The notes: generated by a model not told the origin, from the letters alone. DNA of 64,000 nt from Wenyingzhuangia aestuarii (GCF_011927765.1 NZ_JAATJG010000012.1:62001-126000); one strand, 5' to 3'; shown: positions 35,880-45,335, counted from the stretch's first letter. Program-made: numbers and translations.

Positions 35880-37346
35880 TTATAAATCTACACCTGTCCC
35901 TTGTAATGAATTATCGTGATCCCACATAATTAACCAAGGATCCCTAGTATCTAACTGAAACTTTTTCAACTTGGATTTCATGTGTTTTAATATGTCTTGA
36001 TATTCTTTTTTATCTGCTAAATTGTGTACTTCTCCTGGATCTTTCTCCAAATCAAACAATTCAAATTCTGCATGTCTTAAATATTCCTCTACGGTTTTAT
36101 TTCCGTACATTTTTGCTTTATTTCTGTACACACTTTGCCAAGTAGATGATGCCCATAAGTCTGAAGCAAATGGATAATCTAATTGCCAAGCAATGTTCCA
36201 TATTAATTTATAGTTCTTTTCTATAGCAACCTTCATTGGGTAGTACATGGTAATTTCATGAAAAGTATGCGATGCATATACATCATCCCAGCCTTTTGGG
36301 TTTTCTTGCTCTATAACTGCATCAAAAGATTTTCCGTGAAATTCTTTTGCATCATAAGAAACATTAGCCATATCTAAAATAGTAGGAGTTAAATCTACCC
36401 AAGAAATTTTGGCATTGTTTACCCCTCCTTTATTTCCTTTTTTAGTAGGATCTTTAATAATACAAGGTAACTGAATTCCTGGTTCATAAACCGTTGTTTT
36501 TGCTCCTGGAAAAGCCATACCGTTGTCTGATATATACAAAACAATTGTATTGTCTATCTTTCCTGCTTCTTTTAAATGCTTCATTAATCTACCAAAACCT
36601 TGATCTATTCTAGAAATACTTTGGTAGTACTGTGCAATTTCTTCTCTAGATTCTTTTGTGTCAGGTAAAAAATCTGGCACAACTACATCTTTAGGATCAT
36701 AAACCATTTGAATTTCTCCCGGATAAGGTTCTTTTTTATTTCCAAACGTATTGGGTAAATTCCAAGGTTCTGAAACAAATGGATGCCCTCTATGTGGATC
36801 GTCTGTACAGAAATACAAGAAAAATGGTTTTTCTGATTTGATCACATCTACACAAGCATCTGCCATTTCTAAAGTACTTCTTGGATCTGCTTCTAACACC
36901 GTGTTAAAATGATATACAGATTCTGGAGCTACGTGATATTTACCAATTCTTGCAGTTTCGTAACCACCTGCTTCTAACAAAACAGGTAATGATTTTACAT
37001 TGTCGTAAGTACTAAAGTGATGATAATCGTGCACATGACCATAAGATCCTGTAGCATGCCCAAATTTACCTGTTAAAATTACCGATCTACTAGCTGCACA
37101 ACTAGCACTTGTACAATAAGCATTGTTAAAACGAACCCCTTCCGATGCCATTCTATCTAAATTTGGAGTTTGAATTACCGAATTTCCATAGCATCCTAAA
37201 GCATCTTTTCCATGATCATCGGCCACAAACAAAACAATGTTTGGTTTGCTGCTTTTAACCACTGCTGTTTCCTTTTTTGATGTACATGAACTAACCAACA
37301 AAGTTATGGTACACAATAATAGTCCTAAATTGAATTTTATTTTCAT
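35880..37346 (-). CDS. S1 family sulfatase, lipoprotein
   Basis: 488 residues with lipobox-like LVSSC near residue 21. Motifs: LFVADDHGKDALGCYG, nucleophile signature C83-AASR (Ala rather than Pro at the third position), YISDNGMAFPGAK. The DDHG...GCYGN and NGMAFPGAKTTVYEPG elements put it near the N-sulfoglucosamine-sulfohydrolase-like branch with 20464-21987. First gene of the redox/GH110 operon; the strong operator element is at 37419-37433. Its coupling to the oxidoreductase suggests that desulfation and oxidation act on the same residue. Confidence 0.9.
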   Translation of the reverse strand: MKIKFNLGLLLCTITLLVSSCTSKKETAVVKSSKPNIVLFVADDHGKDALGCYGNSVIQTPNLDRMASEGVRFNNAYCTSASCAASRSVILTGKFGHATGSYGHVHDYHHFSTYDNVKSLPVLLEAGGYETARIGKYHVAPESVYHFNTVLEADPRSTLEMADACVDVIKSEKPFFLYFCTDDPHRGHPFVSEPWNLPNTFGNKKEPYPGEIQMVYDPKDVVVPDFLPDTKESREEIAQYYQSISRIDQGFGRLMKHLKEAGKIDNTIVLYISDNGMAFPGAKTTVYEPGIQLPCIIKDPTKKGNKGGVNNAKISWVDLTPTILDMANVSYDAKEFHGKSFDAVIEQENPKGWDDVYASHTFHEITMYYPMKVAIEKNYKLIWNIAWQLDYPFASDLWASSTWQSVYRNKAKMYGNKTVEEYLRHAEFELFDLEKDPGEVHNLADKKEYQDILKHMKSKLKKFQLDTRDPWLIMWDHDNSLQGTGVDL

Positions 37347-37368
37347 ATAACTGATTGTAATAATACTG

Positions 37369-37433
37369 TAAAACTAAAGCTATCTTGTTTTTTTTGTGTT
37401 CATGTCCGTTTACATAAAGTCTCTATGAGTACA
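37369..37433 (-). promoter_or_regulatory. Promoter with tandem operator for redox operon
   Basis: Box TAAAACTA (37369-37376), proximal GTTCATGTCCGTTTA (37398-37412), distal GTCTCTATGAGTACA (37419-37433, strong). A third GAGTACATT occurs at 37447-37455, about 20 bp further. Confidence 0.6.
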
Positions 37434-37473
37434 TCTATGAACAAACGAGTACATTCTTAACTTTATTTAATGA

Positions 37474-38628
37474 TTAATTGACGATTAACTGTTTGATAAC
37501 AGTACTATTAATTTGTAAAATTTTAAGATAATAAATACCTTTTGCTAGATTAGAAATAGTTTCTCTATGTTGTAAAGCATCTATTTTAATGGTTTTTATT
37601 TTTCTTCCAATTGCATTGTAAACTTCTACTTTACTATTCTTAGGCAGGTTAAATTCTATAAAGTTTGATGCAGGATTAGGAGTAAACAACACCTCTGTTT
37701 CTGTTGATGGTTGTTCTGTACTTAAATCCCCTTCATTTTTCACAATTTTAAAATCATCTATATAAAACGCTCCTTTTCCTCCTCCTAATTCCGGTTGATT
37801 GTTTACCAAAAACCTAAACTCAGAATTAACAGCATTGGTACTCAAAACCATTTCTTGCGATAAGGTGACCCACTCTTTTTTTGCAACAGATGAAATATCC
37901 CATTTTAGAGAAACCCAAGGATTTAATACCTGTGTATAAAAATTAGAAATGGTTGTATTTTCATCAACCCAAACCTGCAAGCTAACATTATAAACACCCT
38001 TATCTGTAGTTAAATTTTCACTTTCTATGGTAGATATTTGACTTAGAAAAGGAAGACTTATTGCTTCCTCTGGAGCATCAACCAACAATTGCAAATTATC
38101 TAAATACATAGTTCCAGTTCCATAACTAGATTGCATTAACACTCTAATATTGGTGTTTACAAAATTATGAGGTGTTGTAAATTGTGTTACCACTTCTACC
38201 CATTGGTTTTTAGCTATCGTAGACAAATCAAACTCGGTATTTACTTCATTTTCGCCATCTGTTCTAAAATTAATTTTAACAGCTGTTATGTTAGATTCTG
38301 TTTCTAACCAAACCATAGTTTTTAGCGTATAAGTACCCGCTTCTACATCAATTAACATGTCATCAATAGTAGTACTTCCAAAAGCTTTTTTTGAACCTGA
38401 AAAAGTAGTGTTATTTGTATACTTTAAACTATGTATTGAACTATTAGCTCCTTTATTTGTACTTATAGAAAAGTTTTCAGGTTGTTGCATCCACCAACCA
38501 TCATCACCCGATGTTACCTCAAAGCCATAATAATCTGTATTTAAAATATTTACTTTTTCTTGTGCTGTACTTGTTATTGTTGACATTGTAACCATCAACA
38601 AAACAACTAATTTTAATTTCTGTTTCAT
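37474..38628 (-). CDS. T9SS-sorted protein with two carbohydrate-binding-like jelly rolls
   Basis: 384 residues, signal peptide (...STAQ). Residues ~25-190 and ~205-300 form two related beta-sandwich domains, each ending in Y-DN/DDF (MYLDNLQL, FYIDDFKI); the second lacks the N-terminal part. They resemble CBM4/9/22-like jelly rolls, and the three proteins at 44639-47125. The end is a type A T9SS sorting domain (FTPNPASNF...VYNAIGRKI...GIYYLKI), so it is placed on the cell surface. It follows the GH150 gene by 7 bp and probably tethers or targets lambda-carrageenan for it. No catalytic motif is visible. Confidence 0.75.
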   Translation of the reverse strand: MKQKLKLVVLLMVTMSTITSTAQEKVNILNTDYYGFEVTSGDDGWWMQQPENFSISTNKGANSSIHSLKYTNNTTFSGSKKAFGSTTIDDMLIDVEAGTYTLKTMVWLETESNITAVKINFRTDGENEVNTEFDLSTIAKNQWVEVVTQFTTPHNFVNTNIRVLMQSSYGTGTMYLDNLQLLVDAPEEAISLPFLSQISTIESENLTTDKGVYNVSLQVWVDENTTISNFYTQVLNPWVSLKWDISSVAKKEWVTLSQEMVLSTNAVNSEFRFLVNNQPELGGGKGAFYIDDFKIVKNEGDLSTEQPSTETEVLFTPNPASNFIEFNLPKNSKVEVYNAIGRKIKTIKIDALQHRETISNLAKGIYYLKILQINSTVIKQLIVN

Positions 38629-38635
38629 GATAGAA

Positions 38636-41563
38636 TTAATTTAAAGGGGAACTTAATTGAATGTCTATAAAACGGAAACCTCCACAAGGGATTTCTACGG
38701 TTACAGCATCTTTATTTGCCAAATTATAACTAGTATGATCTAAAATATCTTGCATAGAAGTAGGGTTCGCTTTTTGAAACTTTACCACTGCAGTTCTATC
38801 CTTTGGATTTAAATAACCTCCATCAATAATTGTTAATCTTAAATTGGTTGGTGAGGTTTGTGCCACAGTCCATGCAACATCTCCAGAAACCGTTAATGGC
38901 AACTCTTTTGCACCTTCTTTTATTTCGTTTTCTATAGTTGTATAATATTCATCAGCATTAAATGTTTGAGTTCCATCTGCTGAATAGTAATACCTTCCAT
39001 CTGTATAATATTCCTTTAAAACATCTTTATAAATTGGGTGTAAATTATTTTTTAACAATCCTCTAGAAGCGCTTACATCTGTATGAGCACCTGCTTGCGG
39101 AGGAGTAATTAACACCAATCCGTTAGGGTAATTTGGCAAATAATTTTGTCTTCTATCCTTTACATTTCCTGCATAGGTAGAAAAATCCCAAGGAGTATTT
39201 TTTGCTGCCATCCAATTGGCATTTTGTCTGCTAAACACAAAAGGATTGTTGTTAATAAAAGCTTCATCATAATGAGTTGCCCATTTTAAACTACTTCCTT
39301 CTACCAAAAAGTCTTCATCTGGCTCCAACATACTAATATGTACTGGCGAAACACTTAGTAATTCATTTGGCTTAGGTACAAACAAAGCTCCTTTAGCTAC
39401 TAGTTCCCAAACAATACTCATATAATCTGGATCTACAGCAAAATTATTAATGTACGTTGCTCCATTAGACATGTGATAAATTAAATGACGTAAAAAATGA
39501 TTCGGCAATCTTTGATGACAAAATTGTCTAGATCTATCGTAACTAGGATTGTCTGGAACTGTTCTTGTTCCCCAATTGTTTACCGCTCCACTTGCCCAAA
39601 TACCAACTCTACTGGCTACACTAATATCCATAGCCTTATCCGTAGTTTCTTCCATAGAAGGCACAAAAACATCGGCATATGCTCCGGATAACAAACCACT
39701 CCACATTGGCAAATACACATTGGCTTGCCAAAAATTGTGTTTGGTTCTTACAAAAATATTTGCGTTTTTAGTTTTTGCATAATCGGCTAAAGGATAAAAC
39801 AAATCATTCATTACCCATTCAAAATCTGCAGAATGATCTTCTAATTCAGGATAAATTAATACTGTTTTTTTACCATTTGCATAATCTAATATTTGCTTAG
39901 TAGTTTCTAACTGAAACATGTAAGGATCATTTCCGTGACCTCCCCAATACGCAATTCCTTTATCTCCATTTGGAGTTTCATCATACCAAGCTGTAATATG
40001 ATCTATAGCTCCTTGTTGGGTTAAGGTATAATCTCTACGACTATCTCTTTTGTTCATGTACTTGGTATTCCCCATACTAGAACGATCCCAGTTTTCTGCT
40101 TGCCCCATATGACTACCTCCTAAAAACACAGGCGATTCATAATTGTTTCTAATATTATTGGCCGTAGTTTTAGCAATACCTTCGCTTGTATTTTCTGTCA
40201 TTAACAATACTTCTCTGGCTTCTCTTTGTGTAGATGGTTTTGTATAAGATGCCAAGTTGGTTCTAATAGCAGCCGTATTGTCTAATATTTGTTTAATTTT
40301 TCCTGTAGGAATTAATTCTTGATAGGCAGTTTTCCAATCTGGATTACCTGTATCCATAATATGAATTTGACTACCTCCACTCTGAGAACTCGCAAAAATT
40401 ATTTGATTGGAGTTTGGCTTTTTCCACATATCGTAATACGAATACTTAGTTTCTAACTTTTCTTCGCTTGTAGCCTCTAAATCTTTATTTACCAATACAA
40501 TTTTATTTCCCACTAAAAAGAAATACTTTTCAGTAGCCACATCCGTAATTAATTCTGGTTGTACCACAGAGTATCCAAAACCTAATTTGGTTAATTTGTA
40601 TTGATCTGTAGTATCATCTATTAAATTTAAACGAGATACATTGGCACTATTTTGATGATTAGATGCTCCTAATAAAATTTCAGAATTCCCATCGTTATCA
40701 AAATCTGAGAATCTTAATTCTCCTATAGGGCTTGTAGCTTCTGTTTCTACTCTTTTAATAGGATTATCTTCTAAAACATCAAACACATAAATTGCACCTC
40801 TATCTTGTGATGGATTGTTACTTGCATGCATGATTAAATAATCATTAGTAGCATCTTTTTTTAGAGGTCTTAAAAAGTTTGCATAATGTACATTATCTTT
40901 TGCAGTGGTGGTTCCCCAAGTTTTTTCTTGCGAATAATCTGCAGATTTTAATTCTTTAACCAATGCACCTGTGCTTGATAGGTAATAACAATTTAAATCT
41001 AAGCTACCACAAACAACATAAGAAACTCCGTTTTTTTGAACCACAGCAACAGAATACATAGGCACTTCATTTTTTTGATAATGCCACAACTCTATTCCAT
41101 TTGCATCTATACAATAAATAGTTCCATCTGCATTGGCTACCAAAACTTCGTCATTCCCATCACCTGTAAGGTCTGCACACCACATGTCGTGCACCATAAA
41201 TCCTGATAGTAGATTTTTCCAAAGAATGACTCCATCAAAACCAACAGCCATTACAATTCCTTCGTATGAACTTGCTATAATTGTAGTTCCATTTTGGTAG
41301 GTAGCTGTTCTAACTTTATGAATGGTATGATTGGTTTCTATACTATAAATAGCTCCTAGCTCATTTGCAATAGCATTATTAGGGACACTATATTTTAAAG
41401 ACTCTAAACCTTGAGCAGATTTGCTTGAAGTAAAACTCCATAAATTGGTTTCGCTTGTTTTCCAACTAGCAGATTGTTCTTCAAAATTGTATGTTTTTTG
41501 AGAAAACATAAGAGTATTACTTGCAAACAGCAATACTATTAAAAAGTAGTTTTTTAAATCCAT
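38636..41563 (-). CDS. GH150-like lambda-carrageenase with N-terminal binding segment
   Basis: 975 residues, signal peptide (...LMFSQ). After a short lectin-like stretch (~22-65, YNFEEQSASWK) comes a beta-propeller (DLTGDGNDEVL, DFDNDGNSEILLGAS) and then the putative catalytic part: AYWGGHGNDPYMF, IYPELEDH, PSMEETTDK, RTVPDN, and the C-terminal GGFRFIDI. It is strongly similar to 41683-44499. Endo-cleavage of beta-1,4 linkages to neo-lambda-carrabiose oligosaccharides is inferred from architecture. No T9SS tail or lipobox is seen, though it is cotranscribed with a T9SS protein. Operator at 41595-41659 and an overlapping terminator. Confidence 0.65.
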   Translation of the reverse strand: MDLKNYFLIVLLFASNTLMFSQKTYNFEEQSASWKTSETNLWSFTSSKSAQGLESLKYSVPNNAIANELGAIYSIETNHTIHKVRTATYQNGTTIIASSYEGIVMAVGFDGVILWKNLLSGFMVHDMWCADLTGDGNDEVLVANADGTIYCIDANGIELWHYQKNEVPMYSVAVVQKNGVSYVVCGSLDLNCYYLSSTGALVKELKSADYSQEKTWGTTTAKDNVHYANFLRPLKKDATNDYLIMHASNNPSQDRGAIYVFDVLEDNPIKRVETEATSPIGELRFSDFDNDGNSEILLGASNHQNSANVSRLNLIDDTTDQYKLTKLGFGYSVVQPELITDVATEKYFFLVGNKIVLVNKDLEATSEEKLETKYSYYDMWKKPNSNQIIFASSQSGGSQIHIMDTGNPDWKTAYQELIPTGKIKQILDNTAAIRTNLASYTKPSTQREAREVLLMTENTSEGIAKTTANNIRNNYESPVFLGGSHMGQAENWDRSSMGNTKYMNKRDSRRDYTLTQQGAIDHITAWYDETPNGDKGIAYWGGHGNDPYMFQLETTKQILDYANGKKTVLIYPELEDHSADFEWVMNDLFYPLADYAKTKNANIFVRTKHNFWQANVYLPMWSGLLSGAYADVFVPSMEETTDKAMDISVASRVGIWASGAVNNWGTRTVPDNPSYDRSRQFCHQRLPNHFLRHLIYHMSNGATYINNFAVDPDYMSIVWELVAKGALFVPKPNELLSVSPVHISMLEPDEDFLVEGSSLKWATHYDEAFINNNPFVFSRQNANWMAAKNTPWDFSTYAGNVKDRRQNYLPNYPNGLVLITPPQAGAHTDVSASRGLLKNNLHPIYKDVLKEYYTDGRYYYSADGTQTFNADEYYTTIENEIKEGAKELPLTVSGDVAWTVAQTSPTNLRLTIIDGGYLNPKDRTAVVKFQKANPTSMQDILDHTSYNLANKDAVTVEIPCGGFRFIDIQLSSPLN

Positions 41564-41569
41564 AAAAAA

Positions 41570-41623
41570 ATGTTGTTACTAATTATTCAGCATCTAAAGA
41601 TACCTGCTAACTAGCAACAACAT
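41570..41623 (-). terminator. Terminator of GH150-like gene 41683-44499, overlapping next promoter
   Basis: 16-bp inverted repeat (41570-41585 with 41608-41623) with two G-U pairs on the minus-strand RNA and a T run after it. Its 22-base loop contains the -7 box of the next gene (41595-41602). Confidence 0.75.
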
Positions 41624-41659
41624 GATTTTGTACGTATATATAATGTGCTTTTTAGTACA
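41595..41659 (-). promoter_or_regulatory. Promoter with tandem operator for GH150-like gene 38636-41563
   Basis: Box TAAAGATA (41595-41602), proximal GATTTTGTACGTATA (41624-41638, weak), distal GTGCTTTTTAGTACA (41645-41659). The box is 32 bp from the ATG. Confidence 0.5.
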
Positions 41660-41682
41660 AAAAACACTTATCTAACTTATTC

Positions 41683-44499
41683 TTATTTAAGTGGTTTGCT
41701 CAACTCAACATCAATAAATCTAAATCCTCCTAAAGGAATTTCTATTTGACTCGCTGAATTTGAAACCTTAAATTTTTCTAAACTTAACACATCTGTAAGC
41801 CCAACTGGTTTTATAGTATTAAACTGTACTACGGCTGTACTCTTTTTAGGGTTAATATAACCATTGTCTATTAACGTTAACCTTAAATGCGTTGGTGAAG
41901 TTTGAGCTACTACCCAAGCCACATCTCCAGAGACGGTAATTGGAATTTTTTTAGCTCCTTCTTTAATAGCTGTTTCTACTACTTTGTAATATTCATCTGC
42001 CTTATAAGTTTGTTTTCCATCAGCAGAATAATAATTACGACCATCGGTAATAAACTCTTTTAAAATATTTTTATAAACAGGATGTAAATTGTCTTTTAAC
42101 AAACCTCTTGGAGCATCTGTGTTAGCAAACACACCTTGTTGAGGCGGAGTAATTAATACTAAACCATTATGATAAGGAGCTAAAAAGTTTACTCGTCTTT
42201 CTTTTACCCCTGCTGCATATCTAGAAAAATCCCAATTGGTAACTTGTGCTCCTGGCCAAGAACCATTCATTCTACTAAACACAAAAGGATTTTTTTTCTC
42301 AAACTCTTCATCGTAAAAAGTGGTCCATTTCACATTAGCTCCATCGTTTAAAAAGTGATGATCTGGTTTTTTCATACTAACATGAACTGGCGATAAACTT
42401 AAAATTTGATTACGCTTAGGCACATACAAAGCTCCTTTAGCTATTAACTCCCAATAGATACTCATATAATCTTGATCTATTGAAAAGTTGTTAATAAACT
42501 GAGCTCCGTTAGAAGTATGGAAAATTAACATTCTTAAAAAATGACTTGGCAGTCTTTGGTAACCTAACTGACGAGCTCTGTCTATAGAAACATTGTCTGG
42601 AACAGCACGAGTTCCCCAACCGTTTACAACACCACTTGTCCACATTCCCATTCTACCTGCCAAACTAAACTCCATAGTTTTATCGGTAGTTTCTTCCATA
42701 GAAGGAACAAATACATCGGCAAATTCTCCAGACATTAATCTAGACCACTCACTTAAATAATTAGATCCTAACCAAAACACATTTTTATTTCTTAAAAACA
42801 CGTTAGTATTTTTACCTTTTGCATAAGTAGCTAAGGGATACATTAAATGATTGGTTAAAAAACTTAAATTTTCTGGATTATGATCTTCTACTTCCGGATA
42901 AATTAACACTGTCTTTTTTCCATCTGCTTTGTCTATTACTTTTTTTGTAGTTTCTAAACTAAACATAAAAGGATCGTTACCATGTCCCGCCCAATAAGCA
43001 ACTCCAGGCTCTCCATTGTATTCTTTTGTTATAGTTTCTACGGCTTGTTGCTGTGTTAACGTATATTTTTTTCTTCTATCTCTTGCTTTTTTATACTTCG
43101 CGTTTTCAAAACTAGATCTATCAAATTTTTCTACATTTCTTAAAAATATAGAGTTTAAAAAGATTGGGTTTTGATACTTTTTATCAATCTTATTTTTTAG
43201 ACTTACTAAATTATCTGGTACACCTTCTGTCATTAAAAACACAGATTCTGATTGGTTTTGCCATGTTGGTTTCTCAAAATCTTTTAAGTTTTTAGCCACT
43301 AAAGCTCTTTCTTCAATAATACTTTCAATTTTTCCTTTTGGACGTAAAGTAGTAAACTTCTTTTTCCAATCTTTTTGATGAACATCTATTACATGAATAC
43401 AACTACCTCCACTTTGAGCACTAGCTAATAATATTTTATCGGCATTAACGTCTTTCCATAAATCATTGTAAGCATACGTTCCTTCTAGTTTTTCTTCTTT
43501 TGTAAGATTATTAGCAGTATACAGTCGTATTTGACTTCCTGCTCTACTTAAAAAAGTGTCATCATTAATTAATACTGTATGTACAATATCGTATCCAAAT
43601 TTTACTTTATTGATTTGTTTAAACTGAAACATATCATTTTGTAAATCATAAGTAGACACCAACAAATCGTTTACATGTGCCGAAGCTCCCAGAATTACAT
43701 CTTGATTACCATCGTTATTAACATCTGTAATTTCTACATGTCCAATAGGCCTGATTCTGATTTTTTTCTTTAAATCTTTAGTGGCTTGGATGGTTGTTTT
43801 TTTGAAAGGAATACTCTCTAAGGGATTAAAGAAATACATGGTTCCAGGCACATTCATATGATTGTTACTTCCTAAAACCAACAACACCTCTGTACCATCT
43901 GATTTTTTAATAGGTCTTATAAAATTGGCAGCACACTCATTGCTTTTAGGCATTTCCTTTTTGTACTTACTCCATGGTTTTTCTATAGAAAAAGTAGAAG
44001 AGTGAATGGTTTTTAACAATGCTCCTTTAGGAGATAAATAATAAATATTTTTATCAAAACCACCAGCAACCACATAAGATTCCTTTCCGTCTTTAAGAAC
44101 CGTAACAGCATACATAGGAGCATCGTTCTTTTTAAAACTCCACAGTAATTTTCCTTTATAATCTAAACAATAAACAGAACCATCTGCATTGGCAACTACA
44201 ATTTCATCTTTACCATCATTGTCTAAATCTCTACACCACAAATCGTGATTCATAAAACCAGACAACTTGTTTTCCCATAACTTTTTACCACTGTAAGAAA
44301 CTCCAATTACAGTACCTTCAAAACTACTACCTACAATGTATGATTCTTGTTTATTTAAGGCTGTTCTTACCTTGGTAATTGTATAATCAGTTTCTATGCT
44401 ATACAAAGCTGATTTTGTATCTACCTTTTGGGCTTTTGTTGTATACGATAGCAACAACAAAGCTATACAGAATGGAATAAAGACTCTAAATGATCTCAT
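41683..44499 (-). CDS. GH150-like lambda-carrageenase
   Basis: 938 residues from the ATG at 44499. The frame is open to 44544, but the -7 box is at 44523-44530 and MRSFRVFIPF...TKAQ is a normal signal peptide, so 44499 is chosen. Propeller repeats (DLDNDGKDEIVVANADG, DVNNDGNQDVILGAS) precede the putative catalytic region: AYWAGHGNDPFMF, IYPEVEDH, PSMEETTDK, RAVPDN, GGFRFIDV. The full-length match with 38636-41563 shows gene duplication; it lacks the lectin-like N-terminal segment of that protein. Putative endo-lambda-carrageenase. Invariant acidic residues among the three copies (YPE, EDH, EET) are candidate catalytic positions. No sorting tail seen. Confidence 0.65.
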   Translation of the reverse strand: MRSFRVFIPFCIALLLLSYTTKAQKVDTKSALYSIETDYTITKVRTALNKQESYIVGSSFEGTVIGVSYSGKKLWENKLSGFMNHDLWCRDLDNDGKDEIVVANADGSVYCLDYKGKLLWSFKKNDAPMYAVTVLKDGKESYVVAGGFDKNIYYLSPKGALLKTIHSSTFSIEKPWSKYKKEMPKSNECAANFIRPIKKSDGTEVLLVLGSNNHMNVPGTMYFFNPLESIPFKKTTIQATKDLKKKIRIRPIGHVEITDVNNDGNQDVILGASAHVNDLLVSTYDLQNDMFQFKQINKVKFGYDIVHTVLINDDTFLSRAGSQIRLYTANNLTKEEKLEGTYAYNDLWKDVNADKILLASAQSGGSCIHVIDVHQKDWKKKFTTLRPKGKIESIIEERALVAKNLKDFEKPTWQNQSESVFLMTEGVPDNLVSLKNKIDKKYQNPIFLNSIFLRNVEKFDRSSFENAKYKKARDRRKKYTLTQQQAVETITKEYNGEPGVAYWAGHGNDPFMFSLETTKKVIDKADGKKTVLIYPEVEDHNPENLSFLTNHLMYPLATYAKGKNTNVFLRNKNVFWLGSNYLSEWSRLMSGEFADVFVPSMEETTDKTMEFSLAGRMGMWTSGVVNGWGTRAVPDNVSIDRARQLGYQRLPSHFLRMLIFHTSNGAQFINNFSIDQDYMSIYWELIAKGALYVPKRNQILSLSPVHVSMKKPDHHFLNDGANVKWTTFYDEEFEKKNPFVFSRMNGSWPGAQVTNWDFSRYAAGVKERRVNFLAPYHNGLVLITPPQQGVFANTDAPRGLLKDNLHPVYKNILKEFITDGRNYYSADGKQTYKADEYYKVVETAIKEGAKKIPITVSGDVAWVVAQTSPTHLRLTLIDNGYINPKKSTAVVQFNTIKPVGLTDVLSLEKFKVSNSASQIEIPLGGFRFIDVELSKPLK

Positions 44500-44522
44500 T
44501 TTATAAATTTTATATTGAGTTC

Positions 44523-44587
44523 CAAAGAAATTCATTTTTAACATATATAATGTCTTCTTTAATATATGATTTGTACTTATTTATACA
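44523..44587 (-). promoter_or_regulatory. Promoter with tandem operator for GH150-like gene 41683-44499
   Basis: Box CAAAGAAA (44523-44530), proximal GTCTTCTTTAATATA (44552-44566), distal GTACTTATTTATACA (44573-44587). Box 24 bp from the chosen ATG. Confidence 0.55.
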
Positions 44588-44588
44588 A

Positions 44589-44618
44589 AAAACCCTTTGA
44601 GATATCTCAAAGGGTTTT
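44589..44618 (-). terminator. Terminator after the 180-residue binding protein
   Basis: 13-bp stem AAAACCCTTTGAG/CTCAAAGGGTTTT with a 4-base loop and flanking A/T runs. Confidence 0.9.
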
Positions 44619-44638
44619 TATTCTAATTTTTATTTTAG

Positions 44639-45181
44639 TTACTGTGCAGACACAATAGATAAATCATCTATATAAACAGCTCCAGAACCTGATTTTGGAA
44701 GGGCAAAAAAGCTAATTGACAACCAGTTCCCTTTTGAATCTTCATCAACATTTATAGTTGTTGTTAATGTGTGCCATTTGTTAACCTCTAATCCATCAAG
44801 CTTTTGAAACTCTGCAACCACCTTTGGCTTACCTGATAAAGAAATACTTAAATACCTTGGTACTTCCCCTTCTATATATACTTTTACAGATACCGTATAA
44901 GTTCCCTTTGCAATGTTAAATTTACCTGGAGATACATTTTTACCTCTAAAAGATTGCAACTTTGGTCCATTTCCCTTAACACTAGCATAATCTGGAAAAT
45001 CCGCTTTCATACTCTTTTTTCCACTTGCTACTTGCTCTGTACTACTAGAGAAACCTCTTACTTGTGTCCAATTTTCTGGAGATCCGTTTTCAAAATCAAA
45101 AGAAGCTTTGTTGTAGTTTGTTTGTGCGGTTACCAATCCTGTAATTAAGATTGTAAATAGAGTTGCTAATTGTTTTTTCAT
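44639..45181 (-). CDS. Small secreted carbohydrate-binding-like jelly-roll protein
   Basis: 180 residues, signal peptide (...GLVTAQ). A single beta-sandwich domain with FDFENG...WTQVRGF, SMKADFP, KLQSFRGK and the final VYIDDLSIV. It is homologous to the larger proteins at 45336-46148 and 46307-47125 but has no T9SS tail, so it is probably periplasmic or released. No catalytic motif. By position in a PUL and fold type, a glycan-binding role is inferred. Own operator and terminator. Confidence 0.7.
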   Translation of the reverse strand: MKKQLATLFTILITGLVTAQTNYNKASFDFENGSPENWTQVRGFSSSTEQVASGKKSMKADFPDYASVKGNGPKLQSFRGKNVSPGKFNIAKGTYTVSVKVYIEGEVPRYLSISLSGKPKVVAEFQKLDGLEVNKWHTLTTTINVDEDSKGNWLSISFFALPKSGSGAVYIDDLSIVSAQ

Positions 45182-45208
45182 TTTTAAAAATTTTGATTAG
45201 TATTTCTG

Positions 45209-45273
45209 CTAAACTATAAACATTAGTAAACTAACCTGTGTTTACTAATAAAAAACATGTGTTTCTGTGTTCT
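45209..45273 (-). promoter_or_regulatory. Promoter with tandem operator for 180-residue binding protein
   Basis: Box CTAAACTA (45209-45216), proximal GTGTTTACTAATAAA (45238-45252), distal GTGTTTCTGTGTTCT (45259-45273). An overlapping inverted repeat TTAGTAAAC/GTTTACTAA lies at 45223-45248. Confidence 0.5.
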
Positions 45274-45284
45274 TTAAAAGAAAA

Positions 45285-45312
45285 AAAAGCCACTGAATAA
45301 ACAGTGGCTTTT
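45285..45312 (-). terminator. Terminator after 45336-46148
   Basis: 11-bp stem AAAAGCCACTG/CAGTGGCTTTT with a 6-base loop. Confidence 0.9.
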
Positions 45313-45335
45313 TAGATAAAAAAAACTATCTAAGA

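Noticed and set aside
45223-45248. Perfect inverted repeat TTAGTAAAC/GTTTACTAA as a separate palindromic operator
   Set aside because: It overlaps the proximal tandem element and no other unit has a matching palindrome at this place.
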